In this document: in pieces, positions 17,956-24,954 of the stretch
How the letters are laid out: every line of letters starts with the position of its first letter
Numbering within the stretch: position 1 is the first letter of the stretch
Assembly (NCBI GenBank): GCA_045600205.1
Contig: JAZRXM010000005.1
Coordinates: forward strand, 1-64,000
From: Firm-04 sp045600205
GTDB taxonomy: Bacteria > Bacillota > Clostridia > Oscillospirales > Ruminococcaceae
DNA: 64,000 bases
Reading direction: 5' to 3'
The notes under the pieces: generated by a model
Databases searched by the model: none
What the model was told of the DNA's origin: nothing
Seen by the model: only the letters and a program-made list of their open reading frames with translations
Program-made: the position numbers and the translations under genes

Positions 17956-19014
17956 ATGGCTAAAGACCAAACTGCCCTGACGTATAGTGAAGCAATCGAA
18001 GCGTTGCATCAGGATATGAATAGAAAAAAAGCTTTTGAGGTTCTTGAACGATATAAAAAGCAGAAAAAAATCGACTCAAAAGAGGAATTGAACTTGCTTG
18101 CACAGATCAAAGTACTAATATCTGATGAATGGTATCTATTCCTTCTTCAAGTCTATGTTGATATTATAAAGAAAAAAGGCGTATATGACAATACAATCGA
18201 ACCATATATTCTGAATGAATGCAGAGAAAAGCTGGTTTTCTTAAAAGCATTGGAGCAAGAAGAAACATCGTCAGGTGTTCCATTCAACGAAACATCAAAT
18301 TATAAAGAAACATTTTTTCAATTCATACAGAATGCAAAGGAACAGAATATCCTTCGAAGTCCGTCTGGAAATAATGAAAATGAGCAAAACCTTCTGGCAA
18401 TTTTATACTTATACCTTATGATCCAGTTTGACGAAAAGCAAGACCTGAAATACCCATTTATTCCTTTGCAGATTGAACGTTCTATTCTGGAATGTTTCTC
18501 AAGCGTTGATAACAAGGTAATTGATACGTCGCTGTACTCGTCTATCCCACGGTCCATTCTCAAAAATCAGTATGCAAAACAATTCCATGACTGTGCGTAT
18601 CTGTATGACAATTTCAGGGTTGAAAACGACCGTTTATTTGAAAGATTACAAAAGAAACATGATGAAATCGAACGACTGAATGCACAACTGCAAAAACAAA
18701 ATGCAGAAATCGCTCAACTGAGCGACAATTTGATTGATTGTTCTGAACAACTTGCCGATGAAAGGCAAAAAGCAGAAGAATACTTGCAAGAAAAAAAGGA
18801 AGCTGAAGACAGACTGTTATTTGAAAAGAGTCGCTTTGAGAATCAGTATAAATCCCAAAAGAAAGTCTTAGCTGAAAAATATGAACAACAAGTAGGTCTG
18901 GAACTTGAAGGCATCGAGGATATCATTGAGTTCCTTTCTGAAAAAGAACAAACAGCAATTAAACGCCGCATCGACAGAATTCGAAGTATCATTGCTGAGA
19001 TAGGAGATGAGTAA
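17956..19014 (+). CDS. Long coiled-coil protein, candidate partner of the Hsp70-like ATPase
   Basis: Function unknown. 352 residues: a helical N-terminal half (about 1-225, with aromatic-rich LLAILYLYLMIQFDEKQ) followed by an uninterrupted coiled coil (about 230-335: NDRLFERLQKKHDEIERLNA onward). A short C-terminal helical cap ends IRSIIAEIGDE. It overlaps no neighbour but lies directly upstream of the Hsp70-like gene, whose ribosome-binding site is inside its last codons. Coupling to an Hsp70 and a long coiled coil recalls the GrpE exchange-factor arrangement, but no GrpE sequence signature is visible, so that is inference. GTG at 17953 is an alternative start. Confidence 0.75.
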   Translation: MAKDQTALTYSEAIEALHQDMNRKKAFEVLERYKKQKKIDSKEELNLLAQIKVLISDEWYLFLLQVYVDIIKKKGVYDNTIEPYILNECREKLVFLKALEQEETSSGVPFNETSNYKETFFQFIQNAKEQNILRSPSGNNENEQNLLAILYLYLMIQFDEKQDLKYPFIPLQIERSILECFSSVDNKVIDTSLYSSIPRSILKNQYAKQFHDCAYLYDNFRVENDRLFERLQKKHDEIERLNAQLQKQNAEIAQLSDNLIDCSEQLADERQKAEEYLQEKKEAEDRLLFEKSRFENQYKSQKKVLAEKYEQQVGLELEGIEDIIEFLSEKEQTAIKRRIDRIRSIIAEIGDE

Positions 19015-19015
19015 T

Positions 19016-20116
19016 ATGCCGAAAGTTGGAATCGATTTCGGTACTACAAACTCGCTGGCAGTTGCATATGACAAGAAAAGACATGAATTCACATACTTTA
19101 ATTACGCTGGTGACAAACCGTCGCCGATTTCTTCTACAATTGAATTTCATGACAGTCAAGTGATTATCGGAAATCAAGCGAGAAAAAACATGTCTCGATT
19201 AGAAGACGTTGAGGGATATCATTTTGAGCGTTCCATCAAAGCGAAAATTGGTTCAAATCAAAATGTGTATGTGTTTGGAGAATCAAAGGAGCCATATGAG
19301 ATTGCAGCGTTGATTATTGAGAACCTTAAACGGCAAGCTATCAATGAGGGAAACGCTGAGCAGGCACATGTTGATATGCACACAGCGGTCTTTACGATTC
19401 CGATTAATTTTTCTGGAAAAGCGAGACAAGAATTACGAAAAGCGGCTAATCGCGCTGGTATCGAAGTTGCCACTTTTATCCACGAGCCATTTGCAGCGAT
19501 TGTTGGATACTATTTTACAAAAATTACATCATCCGCAGATGATGTAATACAGCAATTGGAGAGCGTTGATTCCGAGAACATACTTGTCTTTGACTTTGGT
19601 GGCGGCACACTGGACATTACTGCTGTTCAAGTGAAAGAAGGAAAAATGTTGGAAATAGGGACAGCAGAATTAACGGGCGAAGCCGGCGATAAAATTGACG
19701 AAAAGATCGCTCGATTGGTATGGAACAGATTCATTGAATTGTATGAAAATCAATATTCTTTGGATTACCTTGAGAAAAAACGTAAGGAAAAATGGGGGCG
19801 TTTATTGGCAATCGCCGAACAATGTAAGATCGCATTGTCATCGAAAGATTCATACGATTTTCTTCTTGAAAATGTGACTGGAATCGATGAAAATAACGAT
19901 GAGGTAATAACCAGAGCAAATTTTGAGAAATTATTAGTCGATATGCTAGACGCCGCTTGTAATAAAGTGGACGAAGCACTATTAACAGCTCGCTTGCAAC
20001 CGATGGATATTTCACGAGTATTGCTCACTGGTGGTAGTTGTAATATTCCCGCAGTACAAAAAGACTACAAGAGAAATTCGGACATCGTGTTGAGCGTGTT
20101 CAAGATGCTGATTTAG
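19016..20116 (+). CDS. Hsp70/DnaK-like ATPase, nucleotide-binding domain (frameshifted near its end)
   Basis: Actin-fold ATPase of the Hsp70 superfamily. Phosphate-1 motif VGIDFGTTNSLAVAYD (about 4-19), phosphate-2 motif ILVFDFGGGTLDIT (about 187-200) and adenosine motif LLTGGSCNIPAVQ (about 340-352) are all intact. The reading frame then breaks: the continuation (LQEKFGHRVERVQDADLVIA) lies in another frame from about 20065, and a second one-base shift near 20135 leads to the frame at 20151-20552. The ATG at 19016 is 9 bases after AGGAG; an ATG at 19007 sits on top of it. Chromosomal DnaK is longer and not clustered like this, so it is an accessory Hsp70 in a mobile-DNA setting. Confidence 0.8.
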   Translation: MPKVGIDFGTTNSLAVAYDKKRHEFTYFNYAGDKPSPISSTIEFHDSQVIIGNQARKNMSRLEDVEGYHFERSIKAKIGSNQNVYVFGESKEPYEIAALIIENLKRQAINEGNAEQAHVDMHTAVFTIPINFSGKARQELRKAANRAGIEVATFIHEPFAAIVGYYFTKITSSADDVIQQLESVDSENILVFDFGGGTLDITAVQVKEGKMLEIGTAELTGEAGDKIDEKIARLVWNRFIELYENQYSLDYLEKKRKEKWGRLLAIAEQCKIALSSKDSYDFLLENVTGIDENNDEVITRANFEKLLVDMLDAACNKVDEALLTARLQPMDISRVLLTGGSCNIPAVQKDYKRNSDIVLSVFKMLI

Positions 20117-20150
20117 TAATTGCACAAGGTGCAGCGGTTATTGTGCTGAG

Positions 20151-20552
20151 ATGGGATGGTTGCCTTTTCTTGCTAAGGACATTCGAATTGCTTTATGTGA
20201 TGATTCGTTTTGGACGTTGTTCGAATCTGGACAGCCCATAGCGGCAGAAGCTATCAAAGCATATAATGAAGAAGTATTCACCTGTGTTGATCAGCGTAAT
20301 AATCGTGCTAAGGTTATTATTAACGAAGGAATTGGTCAAGAACGTGGAAAGAATCTTGATATTCTGAATGTTCCAGTTCTTGGCGATAGACGTTTCGGAA
20401 ATGATATATTTATTAGCGGTGAAATTGATAATAATATTGTTCTCAATGTAAAGGCCCATAGTAAGATGGTAAACACTTATGATGTGGACTATGCAAGAGA
20501 GAAGTCTACAACAATTTATGAATTGTGCTTCGGACTTGATACGAGGAGATGA
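20151..20552 (+). pseudogene. C-terminal half of the Hsp70-like protein, separated by frameshifts
   Basis: Continues the Hsp70-like chain: it opens with EMGWLPFLAKDIRIALCDDS, following on from the RVQDADLVIAQGAAVI segment encoded just before it in a different frame. Two single-base losses, around 20058-20066 and 20133-20139, separate the three frames; the first is next to an A run. The C-terminal part (FGNDIFISGEIDNNIVLNVKA) is strand-rich, like an Hsp70 substrate-binding beta domain. Either the gene is decaying or the assembly has two errors; joined, the protein would be about 512 residues. Confidence 0.65.
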
Positions 20553-20556
20553 TAGA

Positions 20557-20766
20557 ATGGGCGACAGTAGTTTAAAAACGGTTTCGAATATCATGCTCAA
20601 ATCAGCATACGAAAAGAGTCCACAAATGTATTTGCCGTTTGATATTCTGCCATCGACATATTCTGATGTACGAAGCAATGGTAATCTCTCTCCAATACAA
20701 CAAATTCAAAAAATGAAGCGATTGTTTAAAGCCGACAGGATTATTTCAGATGCAAATGAAGAATAG
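20557..20766 (+). CDS. Small protein closing the Hsp70-like operon
   Basis: Function unknown, 69 residues, soluble. It contains YEKSPQMYLPFDILPSTYSD and a basic tail QQIQKMKRLFKADRI. The start lies 8 bases after AGGAG and 4 bases beyond the stop of the Hsp70 C-terminal frame, so it is translationally linked to that gene. The position and size suggest an accessory subunit or a small client or regulator of the chaperone; nothing in the sequence proves it. Confidence 0.65.
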   Translation: MGDSSLKTVSNIMLKSAYEKSPQMYLPFDILPSTYSDVRSNGNLSPIQQIQKMKRLFKADRIISDANEE

Positions 20767-20792
20767 GACGCTGCTATCCTTTAGATTCCATC

Positions 20793-20821
20793 TTGACAAG
20801 TGTTTTTTCTTATGTTATACT
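20793..20821 (+). promoter_or_regulatory. Strong promoter of the small palindrome-flanked gene
   Basis: TTGACA, 17-base spacer, TATACT. A perfect 24-bp palindrome begins 14 bases after the -10 box, overlapping the expected transcription start region. Confidence 0.8.
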
Positions 20822-20834
20822 ATCCATAGATTCA

Positions 20835-20858
20835 AAAGTTGATATATATATCAACTTT
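20835..20858. repeat. Perfect 24-bp AT palindrome (upstream copy)
   Basis: Arms AAAGTTGATATA and TATATCAACTTT without spacer, between the promoter and start codon of the gene at 20904. A longer copy of the same palindrome lies after the gene. As DNA it fits a repressor operator; as RNA it would fold into a 5'-leader hairpin. Confidence 0.8.
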
Positions 20859-20903
20859 CCTTAGAAAGAATGATGAAGATTAAATTCTAAGGAGGAATCT
20901 ATT

Positions 20904-21197
20904 ATGAACAAGAAAATCTCATGTGAACAGGACAATCGCACACTTCTCGACTTTATCCAGCAGGATGTTATCGGCAATGGCACCAAAAACCTTGTGGTGG
21001 ACTATTTTTTCTTCCACGATATTGATGATCCGGATGCCCCGTCCTATGAGCCGTTCAGCTATGACGGGCTGGCAGAGGATTACGAATCCATCATGCAGCC
21101 ACACAGTTTCGAGTTCAAGTTTTTCATGAACACCGAAGTGCAGCGTGTAGAATTTGATTCTGAAAAGGACGAATGCTACATCGAAATTTGGGTTTGA
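20904..21197 (+). CDS. Small acidic cytosolic protein, palindrome-flanked
   Basis: Function unknown. 97 residues, acidic, no signal or membrane segment; it includes FIQQDVIGNGTKNLVVDYFF and ends FDSEKDECYIEIWV. The ATG follows AAGGAGG by 9 bases. It is monocistronic with its own strong promoter and ends just before a second, longer AT palindrome and a cluster of terminators. The tight regulatory packaging resembles an autoregulated small gene such as an antitoxin, anti-defence or stress protein, but no family is recognised. Confidence 0.7.
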   Translation: MNKKISCEQDNRTLLDFIQQDVIGNGTKNLVVDYFFFHDIDDPDAPSYEPFSYDGLAEDYESIMQPHSFEFKFFMNTEVQRVEFDSEKDECYIEIWV

Positions 21198-21219
21198 TTC
21201 TTTTCAGCTCGGTCACACC

Positions 21220-21247
21220 AAAAGTTGATATATATATATCAACTTTT
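21220..21247. repeat. Perfect 28-bp AT palindrome (downstream copy)
   Basis: Arms AAAAGTTGATATAT and ATATATCAACTTTT. It shares the GTTGATATAT...ATATCAAC core with the palindrome at 20835-20858 and has one extra AT step at each side of the centre. It lies 22 bases after the stop codon at 21197. Confidence 0.8.
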
Positions 21248-21285
21248 CATTCGAGTAGCACATTTGAAATGTCACCAGAAAATGC

Positions 21286-21311
21286 AAAAGCCGCCTATAT
21301 GGGCGGCTTTT
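21286..21311 (+). terminator. Rho-independent terminator
   Basis: AAAAGCCGCC / GGCGGCTTTT with a 6-base loop. It ends the transcript of the 20904-21197 gene. Confidence 0.8.
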
Positions 21312-21330
21312 GTTATATTCGTAGGTACGA

Positions 21331-21358
21331 AAAAAGCCAACTTCAAAAAAGTTGGCTT
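21331..21358 (-). terminator. Terminator facing the convergent small-RNA region
   Basis: AAGCCAACTT / AAGTTGGCTT with a 5-base loop. On the minus strand it is followed by six T, so it would end a leftward transcript starting near 21514. Confidence 0.75.
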
Positions 21359-21374
21359 AATTTTAAAAAAACTC

Positions 21375-21403
21375 TTGACTAGTACAGAAAAGTGTGCTAT
21401 AAT
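21375..21403 (+). promoter_or_regulatory. Near-consensus promoter without a downstream gene
   Basis: TTGACT, 17-base spacer, TATAAT. No coding frame of any length follows; the transcript would run into the structured region 21404-21526. See the opposing promoter at 21521-21550. Confidence 0.75.
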
Positions 21404-21520
21404 GGAACAGTGCTTATAAGCATCCCACAGGGTATATTAGGACGGCAATCCCAATATACCCCATAGTCAACAAGATGTGCTATCATCTGATGATTTAGTG
21501 AGACGGCTATTAGCGTGTTC
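21404..21520. ncRNA. Putative pair of overlapping small RNAs
   Basis: This stretch lies between two strong promoters pointing at each other. It contains a 9-bp stem GGGTATATT / AATATACCC at about 21431-21462 enclosing GGACGGCAATCC, a TGCTTA/TAAGCA palindrome near 21411, and a CGTGTT/AACACG stem at 21514-21531. A leftward RNA would be about 185 bases, ending at the terminator 21331-21358. A rightward RNA has no clear terminator before about 21550. I do not recognise the RNA family. Confidence 0.45.
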
Positions 21521-21550
21521 ATTATAACACGTATTATAGTATTTTGTCAA
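21521..21550 (-). promoter_or_regulatory. Consensus promoter opposing the one at 21375
   Basis: Minus-strand TTGACA, 18-base spacer, TATAAT. It directs transcription toward 21330, antisense to the transcript from 21375-21403. Confidence 0.75.
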
Positions 21551-21884
21551 GCCTTTCAGTCAGTTGTTGGACGCATCGGACTGGAAGGTTTTGCTTTGTA
21601 TACAGCACTTCCATATCGAATAAGCTTCTTGGCAGAACGATTTCGATATGTCAGCACCTTGATAACTGAATAACAATCACATGAATTGGCAAATTCCTTT
21701 GCGGTCTTAATAGTATGCCATGACGTAAGCCTGTGAACCATGCTACTGGTAAGGCGATATCAGAGCGACACCGCAACCGAAAGCGGACGGAAACCAATGT
21801 TTCTAGTTCGAGAAGTAGCTAGGAGCCAACCATGTTGATAATAGTACGCGGAATTCGAAATGAACTAACATTTCAATAGATAAT
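21551..21884. other. Non-coding stretch, possible mobile-element end
   Basis: No supportable gene. A 61-codon minus frame (21556-21741) lacks a ribosome-binding site. Part of the plus strand (about 21767-21840) reads SDTATESGRKPMFLVREVAR before stops, which might be the decayed end of a transposon gene, but I cannot assign it. Confidence 0.3.
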
Positions 21885-21921
21885 CGAAAAGCGGACTACA
21901 ATAAAAGTAATCCGCTTTTCG
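21885..21921 (-). terminator. Terminator of tRNA-Gln
   Basis: 11-bp stem CGAAAAGCGGA / TCCGCTTTTCG immediately downstream of the tRNA 3' end on the minus strand. Confidence 0.7.
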
Positions 21922-21926
21922 CGCAT

Positions 21927-22002
21927 TGGTTGGGGTGGAAGGATTTGAACCCTCGAAATAACGGAGTCAGAGTCCGCTGCCTTACCACTTGGCGACACCC
22001 CA
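21927..22002 (-). tRNA. tRNA-Gln (anticodon CTG)
   Basis: Minus-strand cloverleaf of 76 bases including an encoded CCA. Acceptor TGGGGTG / CACCCCA, anticodon stem GCGGA / TCCGT with loop CTCTGAC (anticodon CTG, codon CAG), and T loop TTCAAAT. The mobile-element remnants lie on its 3' side, the usual side for tRNA-targeted integration. Confidence 0.93.
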
Positions 22003-22044
22003 ATATGTTTCCCGTCCGTTGCCATCTCTCCTGACGACTTGATT

Positions 22045-22073
22045 ATTATACCACAACATTTCTGATTTGTAAA
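22045..22073 (-). promoter_or_regulatory. Promoter of tRNA-Gln
   Basis: Minus-strand TTTACA, 17 bases, TATAAT, about 43 bases upstream of the tRNA. Confidence 0.75.
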
Positions 22074-22121
22074 GCCCTTTTTTCAAAAAAAACGAAATTT
22101 TTTTATTTTCACAAAAAGCTC

Positions 22122-22150
22122 TTGCAATTTCTGCGTAAATTTGGTATAAT
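22122..22150 (+). promoter_or_regulatory. Promoter of the lipid kinase gene
   Basis: TTGCAA, 17 bases, TATAAT. The predicted leader before the ATG at 22253 is about 95 bases. Confidence 0.75.
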
Positions 22151-22252
22151 AATTGCAGATGCTGCTATTGAATGGCAGCATCGTACACAGGATGCCTTGC
22201 GCTCCTGTCGGATTCTTCCCATTTCCACTTCTGGCGTAAAGGACGGTATAGA

Positions 22253-23218
22253 ATGAAAAAACTCTATTTTATCACCAACCTCCAATCAGGCAAAAACGCC
22301 ATGCGCTCAAAACTTGCATCTGTCATTGATATTTTCACGGCAAACGGCTATGAGGTGACGATCCGCACCACGCAGGCACGTATGGACGCCTGTGCTGCCG
22401 CAGAGTATGCTTGTCTTTGCGGCGGGTACGATATGATTGTCTGCTCAGGCGGCGACGGAACACTCAACGAGGTTGTGCAGGGACTGGTGCGCAGCCAGAC
22501 TCCGCTCCCGCTCGGCTATATCCCCTGCGGCTCTACCAATGACTTTGCAAAAACACTTGGTCTGCCCACTGACATTGAGGAGGCAGCAAAATGGCTTGTC
22601 GAGGATCCGCACCATTTCATTTGTGATATCGGTACATTCAATGCAAGCTATTTTCTTTATGTTGCAGCCTTTGGCGCATTTTCCTCAACGGTTTATGAAA
22701 CAAAGCAGAATATCAAGAATGCCATCGGACATATGGCTTATGTTTTGCATGGTATTTCGCAGCTTTCCAGTATCCGTGCACTTCATATCAAAATTGAGTA
22801 CGATGACCATATCATCGAGGATGATTTCATTTACGGCATGGTTTCCAATACGGCTTCGGTCGGTGGAATGCTCAAGCTGAAAGACTTCATGCTGGATGAC
22901 GGCGCATTTGAGGTGATGCTCGTCCGAAAACCGAGCAACGCAGTTCATTTGCAGCGGATTCTCACCTCTCTGCTCAACATCAATGAGGATATTGACCCGA
23001 ATTATGTCCTCTATTTCCGCACGGACCACATCCGCTTTGTTTCCAATGAAGAAATCCCATGGACGCTGGACGGCGAATACGGCGGCACATCCTGCAACAA
23101 TGAAATCAGGGTGCTGCACCGTGCCGTGACGTTCAATGTCGGCGCAGACGCCCCCCGCAACGGAGATGTACTGGAAGAACCCATTTTCCAGGAGAGCATC
23201 GCATCATCAGAGGATTGA
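22253..23218 (+). CDS. Diacylglycerol/lipid kinase (DagK/YegS family)
   Basis: Cytosolic lipid kinase that phosphorylates diacylglycerol or a related lipid and returns it to phospholipid synthesis. The ATP-binding motif GGDGTLNEV is at about 65-73 and the LGYIPCGSTNDFAKTL loop follows near 90-105. The C-terminal beta-rich lipid-binding half is complete, and 321 residues match the family. The ATG lies after AAAGGACGG. It is followed after 13 bases by the NYN nuclease gene, so the two share a transcript. Substrate specificity cannot be read from the sequence. Confidence 0.9.
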   Translation: MKKLYFITNLQSGKNAMRSKLASVIDIFTANGYEVTIRTTQARMDACAAAEYACLCGGYDMIVCSGGDGTLNEVVQGLVRSQTPLPLGYIPCGSTNDFAKTLGLPTDIEEAAKWLVEDPHHFICDIGTFNASYFLYVAAFGAFSSTVYETKQNIKNAIGHMAYVLHGISQLSSIRALHIKIEYDDHIIEDDFIYGMVSNTASVGGMLKLKDFMLDDGAFEVMLVRKPSNAVHLQRILTSLLNINEDIDPNYVLYFRTDHIRFVSNEEIPWTLDGEYGGTSCNNEIRVLHRAVTFNVGADAPRNGDVLEEPIFQESIASSED

Positions 23219-23231
23219 AAGGAATCTGTTT

Positions 23232-23975
23232 ATGCGACTCTATCTTATTGACTACGAAAATGTCAACGCGAGCGGTCTGCACGGAATCGGTCAGGTTTCC
23301 AAGTCAGACCGTATCATCCTGTTTTACAGTCACAGTGCCAACACGCTTTCCTTTGAGGTCATGGATGAAATGATCGCGGCAGGCATCACCCCTGAACGAA
23401 TCTGCCTGAATCAGGGCGGCAAAAACGCTCTGGATTTTCAGCTTGTCACGCTTCTGGGCTATCTGATTGCCAAGCAAACCGCCGATGAATATTTCATCAT
23501 CAGCAAGGATGCAGGTTACAGTGCCGCGGTATCACTTTGCAAGGAATACCTGCACACCAAGGTCATCCTGAAGCCCTCCCTGAAAGCAGCACTGGCTGTC
23601 AAACCAAGCAAAAGCGCAGAAAAGCAATCTGCTCCTGCACCGGCAAAGAAATCGGCAAAGGTCGCACTGCATAAGCGCGCAACCGTCATTCAGGTGCAGC
23701 CAATGAATCTGACCACGGCACAGGCAGTAATTCCGCCTGAAATGCCGCAGCAGACCGAGAAAACGATCCACAATGCCATCACTGTGGATACGGTGCTTTC
23801 TCTGGTGGAACTGCCCATCAACACGGAAATTGCCGCCGATATTCTCTACTGCCTGAATCACAGCCACAGCAAAACCGAGTTTCACAACGCTTTGCAGCAG
23901 CACTTCGGCAACGATGATGTCAAGGAATATTATCGCTGCATGAAGCCCTGCTTCTCCGTTGCGCTCAACGATTAA
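23232..23975 (+). CDS. PIN-like NYN-domain protein (putative RNase)
   Basis: The N-terminal domain (about 1-125) has NYN/PIN acidic motifs: LIDYENV (Asp6, Asn9), ALDFQLVTLLGYLI (Asp near 78) and YFIISKDAGYSAAV (Asp near 99). These would form a metal-dependent RNase site. A basic Lys/Ala-rich linker (about 130-160) leads to a helical C-terminal domain (about 190-247) with paired acidic helices. 247 residues; ATG 9 bases after AAAGGA. The RNA target is unknown. The unit ends at a strong bidirectional terminator. Confidence 0.8.
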   Translation: MRLYLIDYENVNASGLHGIGQVSKSDRIILFYSHSANTLSFEVMDEMIAAGITPERICLNQGGKNALDFQLVTLLGYLIAKQTADEYFIISKDAGYSAAVSLCKEYLHTKVILKPSLKAALAVKPSKSAEKQSAPAPAKKSAKVALHKRATVIQVQPMNLTTAQAVIPPEMPQQTEKTIHNAITVDTVLSLVELPINTEIAADILYCLNHSHSKTEFHNALQQHFGNDDVKEYYRCMKPCFSVALND

Positions 23976-23984
23976 CACATAACG

Positions 23985-24036
23985 CAAAACAGCGTGAATC
24001 CGATGTCCAGTCCGCATCGGGTCCACGCTGTTTTTA
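23985..24036. terminator. Bidirectional terminator between the NYN gene and spo0A
   Basis: AAACAGCGTG...CCGATG pairs with CATCGG...CACGCTGTTTTT around a 9-base loop; T runs follow on both strands. Confidence 0.85.
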
Positions 24037-24041
24037 TGCTT

Positions 24042-24812
24042 TTATTCAGCCATGCGCTCTGACGGATAACGCTCTATCCGCAGAAAGTCCGCAACAATAG
24101 CGATCATTTCAGAGTTGGTCGGCTTGCCGTGGATCAGCGGATGCGCTACACAAAACTGCTCTGTAAACACGGTTTTTGCCCCATGGTCCCACGCATATTC
24201 CACTGCATTCCGAATAGAACGTTCCACCCGCGATGCCGTTGTGTTAAAATGTGCCGCTACGGAAGGATATAGTTCTCTTGTCACCTTTTGCATCAACTGC
24301 GGTGAAATACATACCTGCACAATCGCATCACGCAGATAATGATAACCGCTCAAATGCGCAGGAATTCCCAATCGTTGAATCATGGCAGTCACATTCTGCT
24401 CCAAGGATTTGTCCTGCATCCCGTTCATTTCAACCGGACTTTTTCTTGGAAGCAGCATACAGCGGATCGCCTGCACCATTTCTGACAGAAACATCGGTTT
24501 CGTCAAACACAGCGATACGCCCATCATCCGCAATTGACGGCGCAAAAGCGGCGTAGATTCAGAAAGAACAACCGCAATCGGAATCTTTCGTCCGCGCAGC
24601 AGACCAATGGTTTGCAGGAAAAATTCATCATCCAGATGTACCACTTGAAGCACGACCGCATCAGGCGGCTGTTTGGTCAGTATTTCCTGCAAGTTATCTG
24701 TTTGCTGTGGACGAATATACGCCCAGAAACCGCCCTCCCGCAGGCAGTTTGCCAGTCTGACGGCAAAAGAGGTACCGTCATCTCCGATTAAAATTTGCTG
24801 TTGTTGGGTCAT
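24042..24812 (-). CDS. spo0A: Spo0A-type sporulation response regulator with altered phosphoacceptor
   Basis: Master regulator of sporulation entry in Firmicutes. The receiver-like domain (about 5-125) keeps the acidic pair Asp11/Asp12 and the Lys of LTKP (105). The phosphoacceptor position reads VVLQVV with Gln56, where B. subtilis Spo0A has Asp56. The C-terminal effector domain (about 145-256) is intact: RLGIPAHLSGYHYLRDAI, the recognition region FNTTASRVERSIRNAVEYAW and the GKPTNSEMIAIVAD end. The promoter at 24889-24917 is preceded by two 0A-box-like heptamers. DNA binding is thus expected, but control by phosphorylation at the usual site is not. Confidence 0.92.
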   Translation of the reverse strand: MTQQQQILIGDDGTSFAVRLANCLREGGFWAYIRPQQTDNLQEILTKQPPDAVVLQVVHLDDEFFLQTIGLLRGRKIPIAVVLSESTPLLRRQLRMMGVSLCLTKPMFLSEMVQAIRCMLLPRKSPVEMNGMQDKSLEQNVTAMIQRLGIPAHLSGYHYLRDAIVQVCISPQLMQKVTRELYPSVAAHFNTTASRVERSIRNAVEYAWDHGAKTVFTEQFCVAHPLIHGKPTNSEMIAIVADFLRIERYPSERMAE

Positions 24813-24888
24813 TTTGCATTGCTCCTGTTTCTTTTGTGTTCTATGCGCGAAGCAAAGTCAGTCAATCCATCTCAAAAGCTACCATATT

Positions 24889-24917
24889 ATTATACGCGCA
24901 ATCTTTTGAATTTGCAA
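24889..24917 (-). promoter_or_regulatory. SigA-type promoter of spo0A
   Basis: Minus-strand TTGCAA, 17-base spacer, TATAAT, about 75 bases upstream of the start codon. Confidence 0.7.
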
Positions 24918-24927
24918 GGGGGCTTTC

Positions 24928-24944
24928 GGTCGAATCATGACGAA
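24928..24944 (+). promoter_or_regulatory. Tandem 0A-box-like heptamers upstream of spo0A
   Basis: GGTCGAA and TGACGAA, each one mismatch from the Spo0A box TGTCGAA, are separated by 3 bases, the spacing of a Spo0A dimer site. They lie just upstream of the -35 box, which suggests autoregulation. Confidence 0.5.
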
Positions 24945-24954
24945 ACGGGTCGTG

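Noticed and set aside
21556..21741. 61-codon minus-strand frame beside the convergent promoters
   Set aside because: No ribosome-binding site, no recognisable domain, and the frame runs into a promoter.
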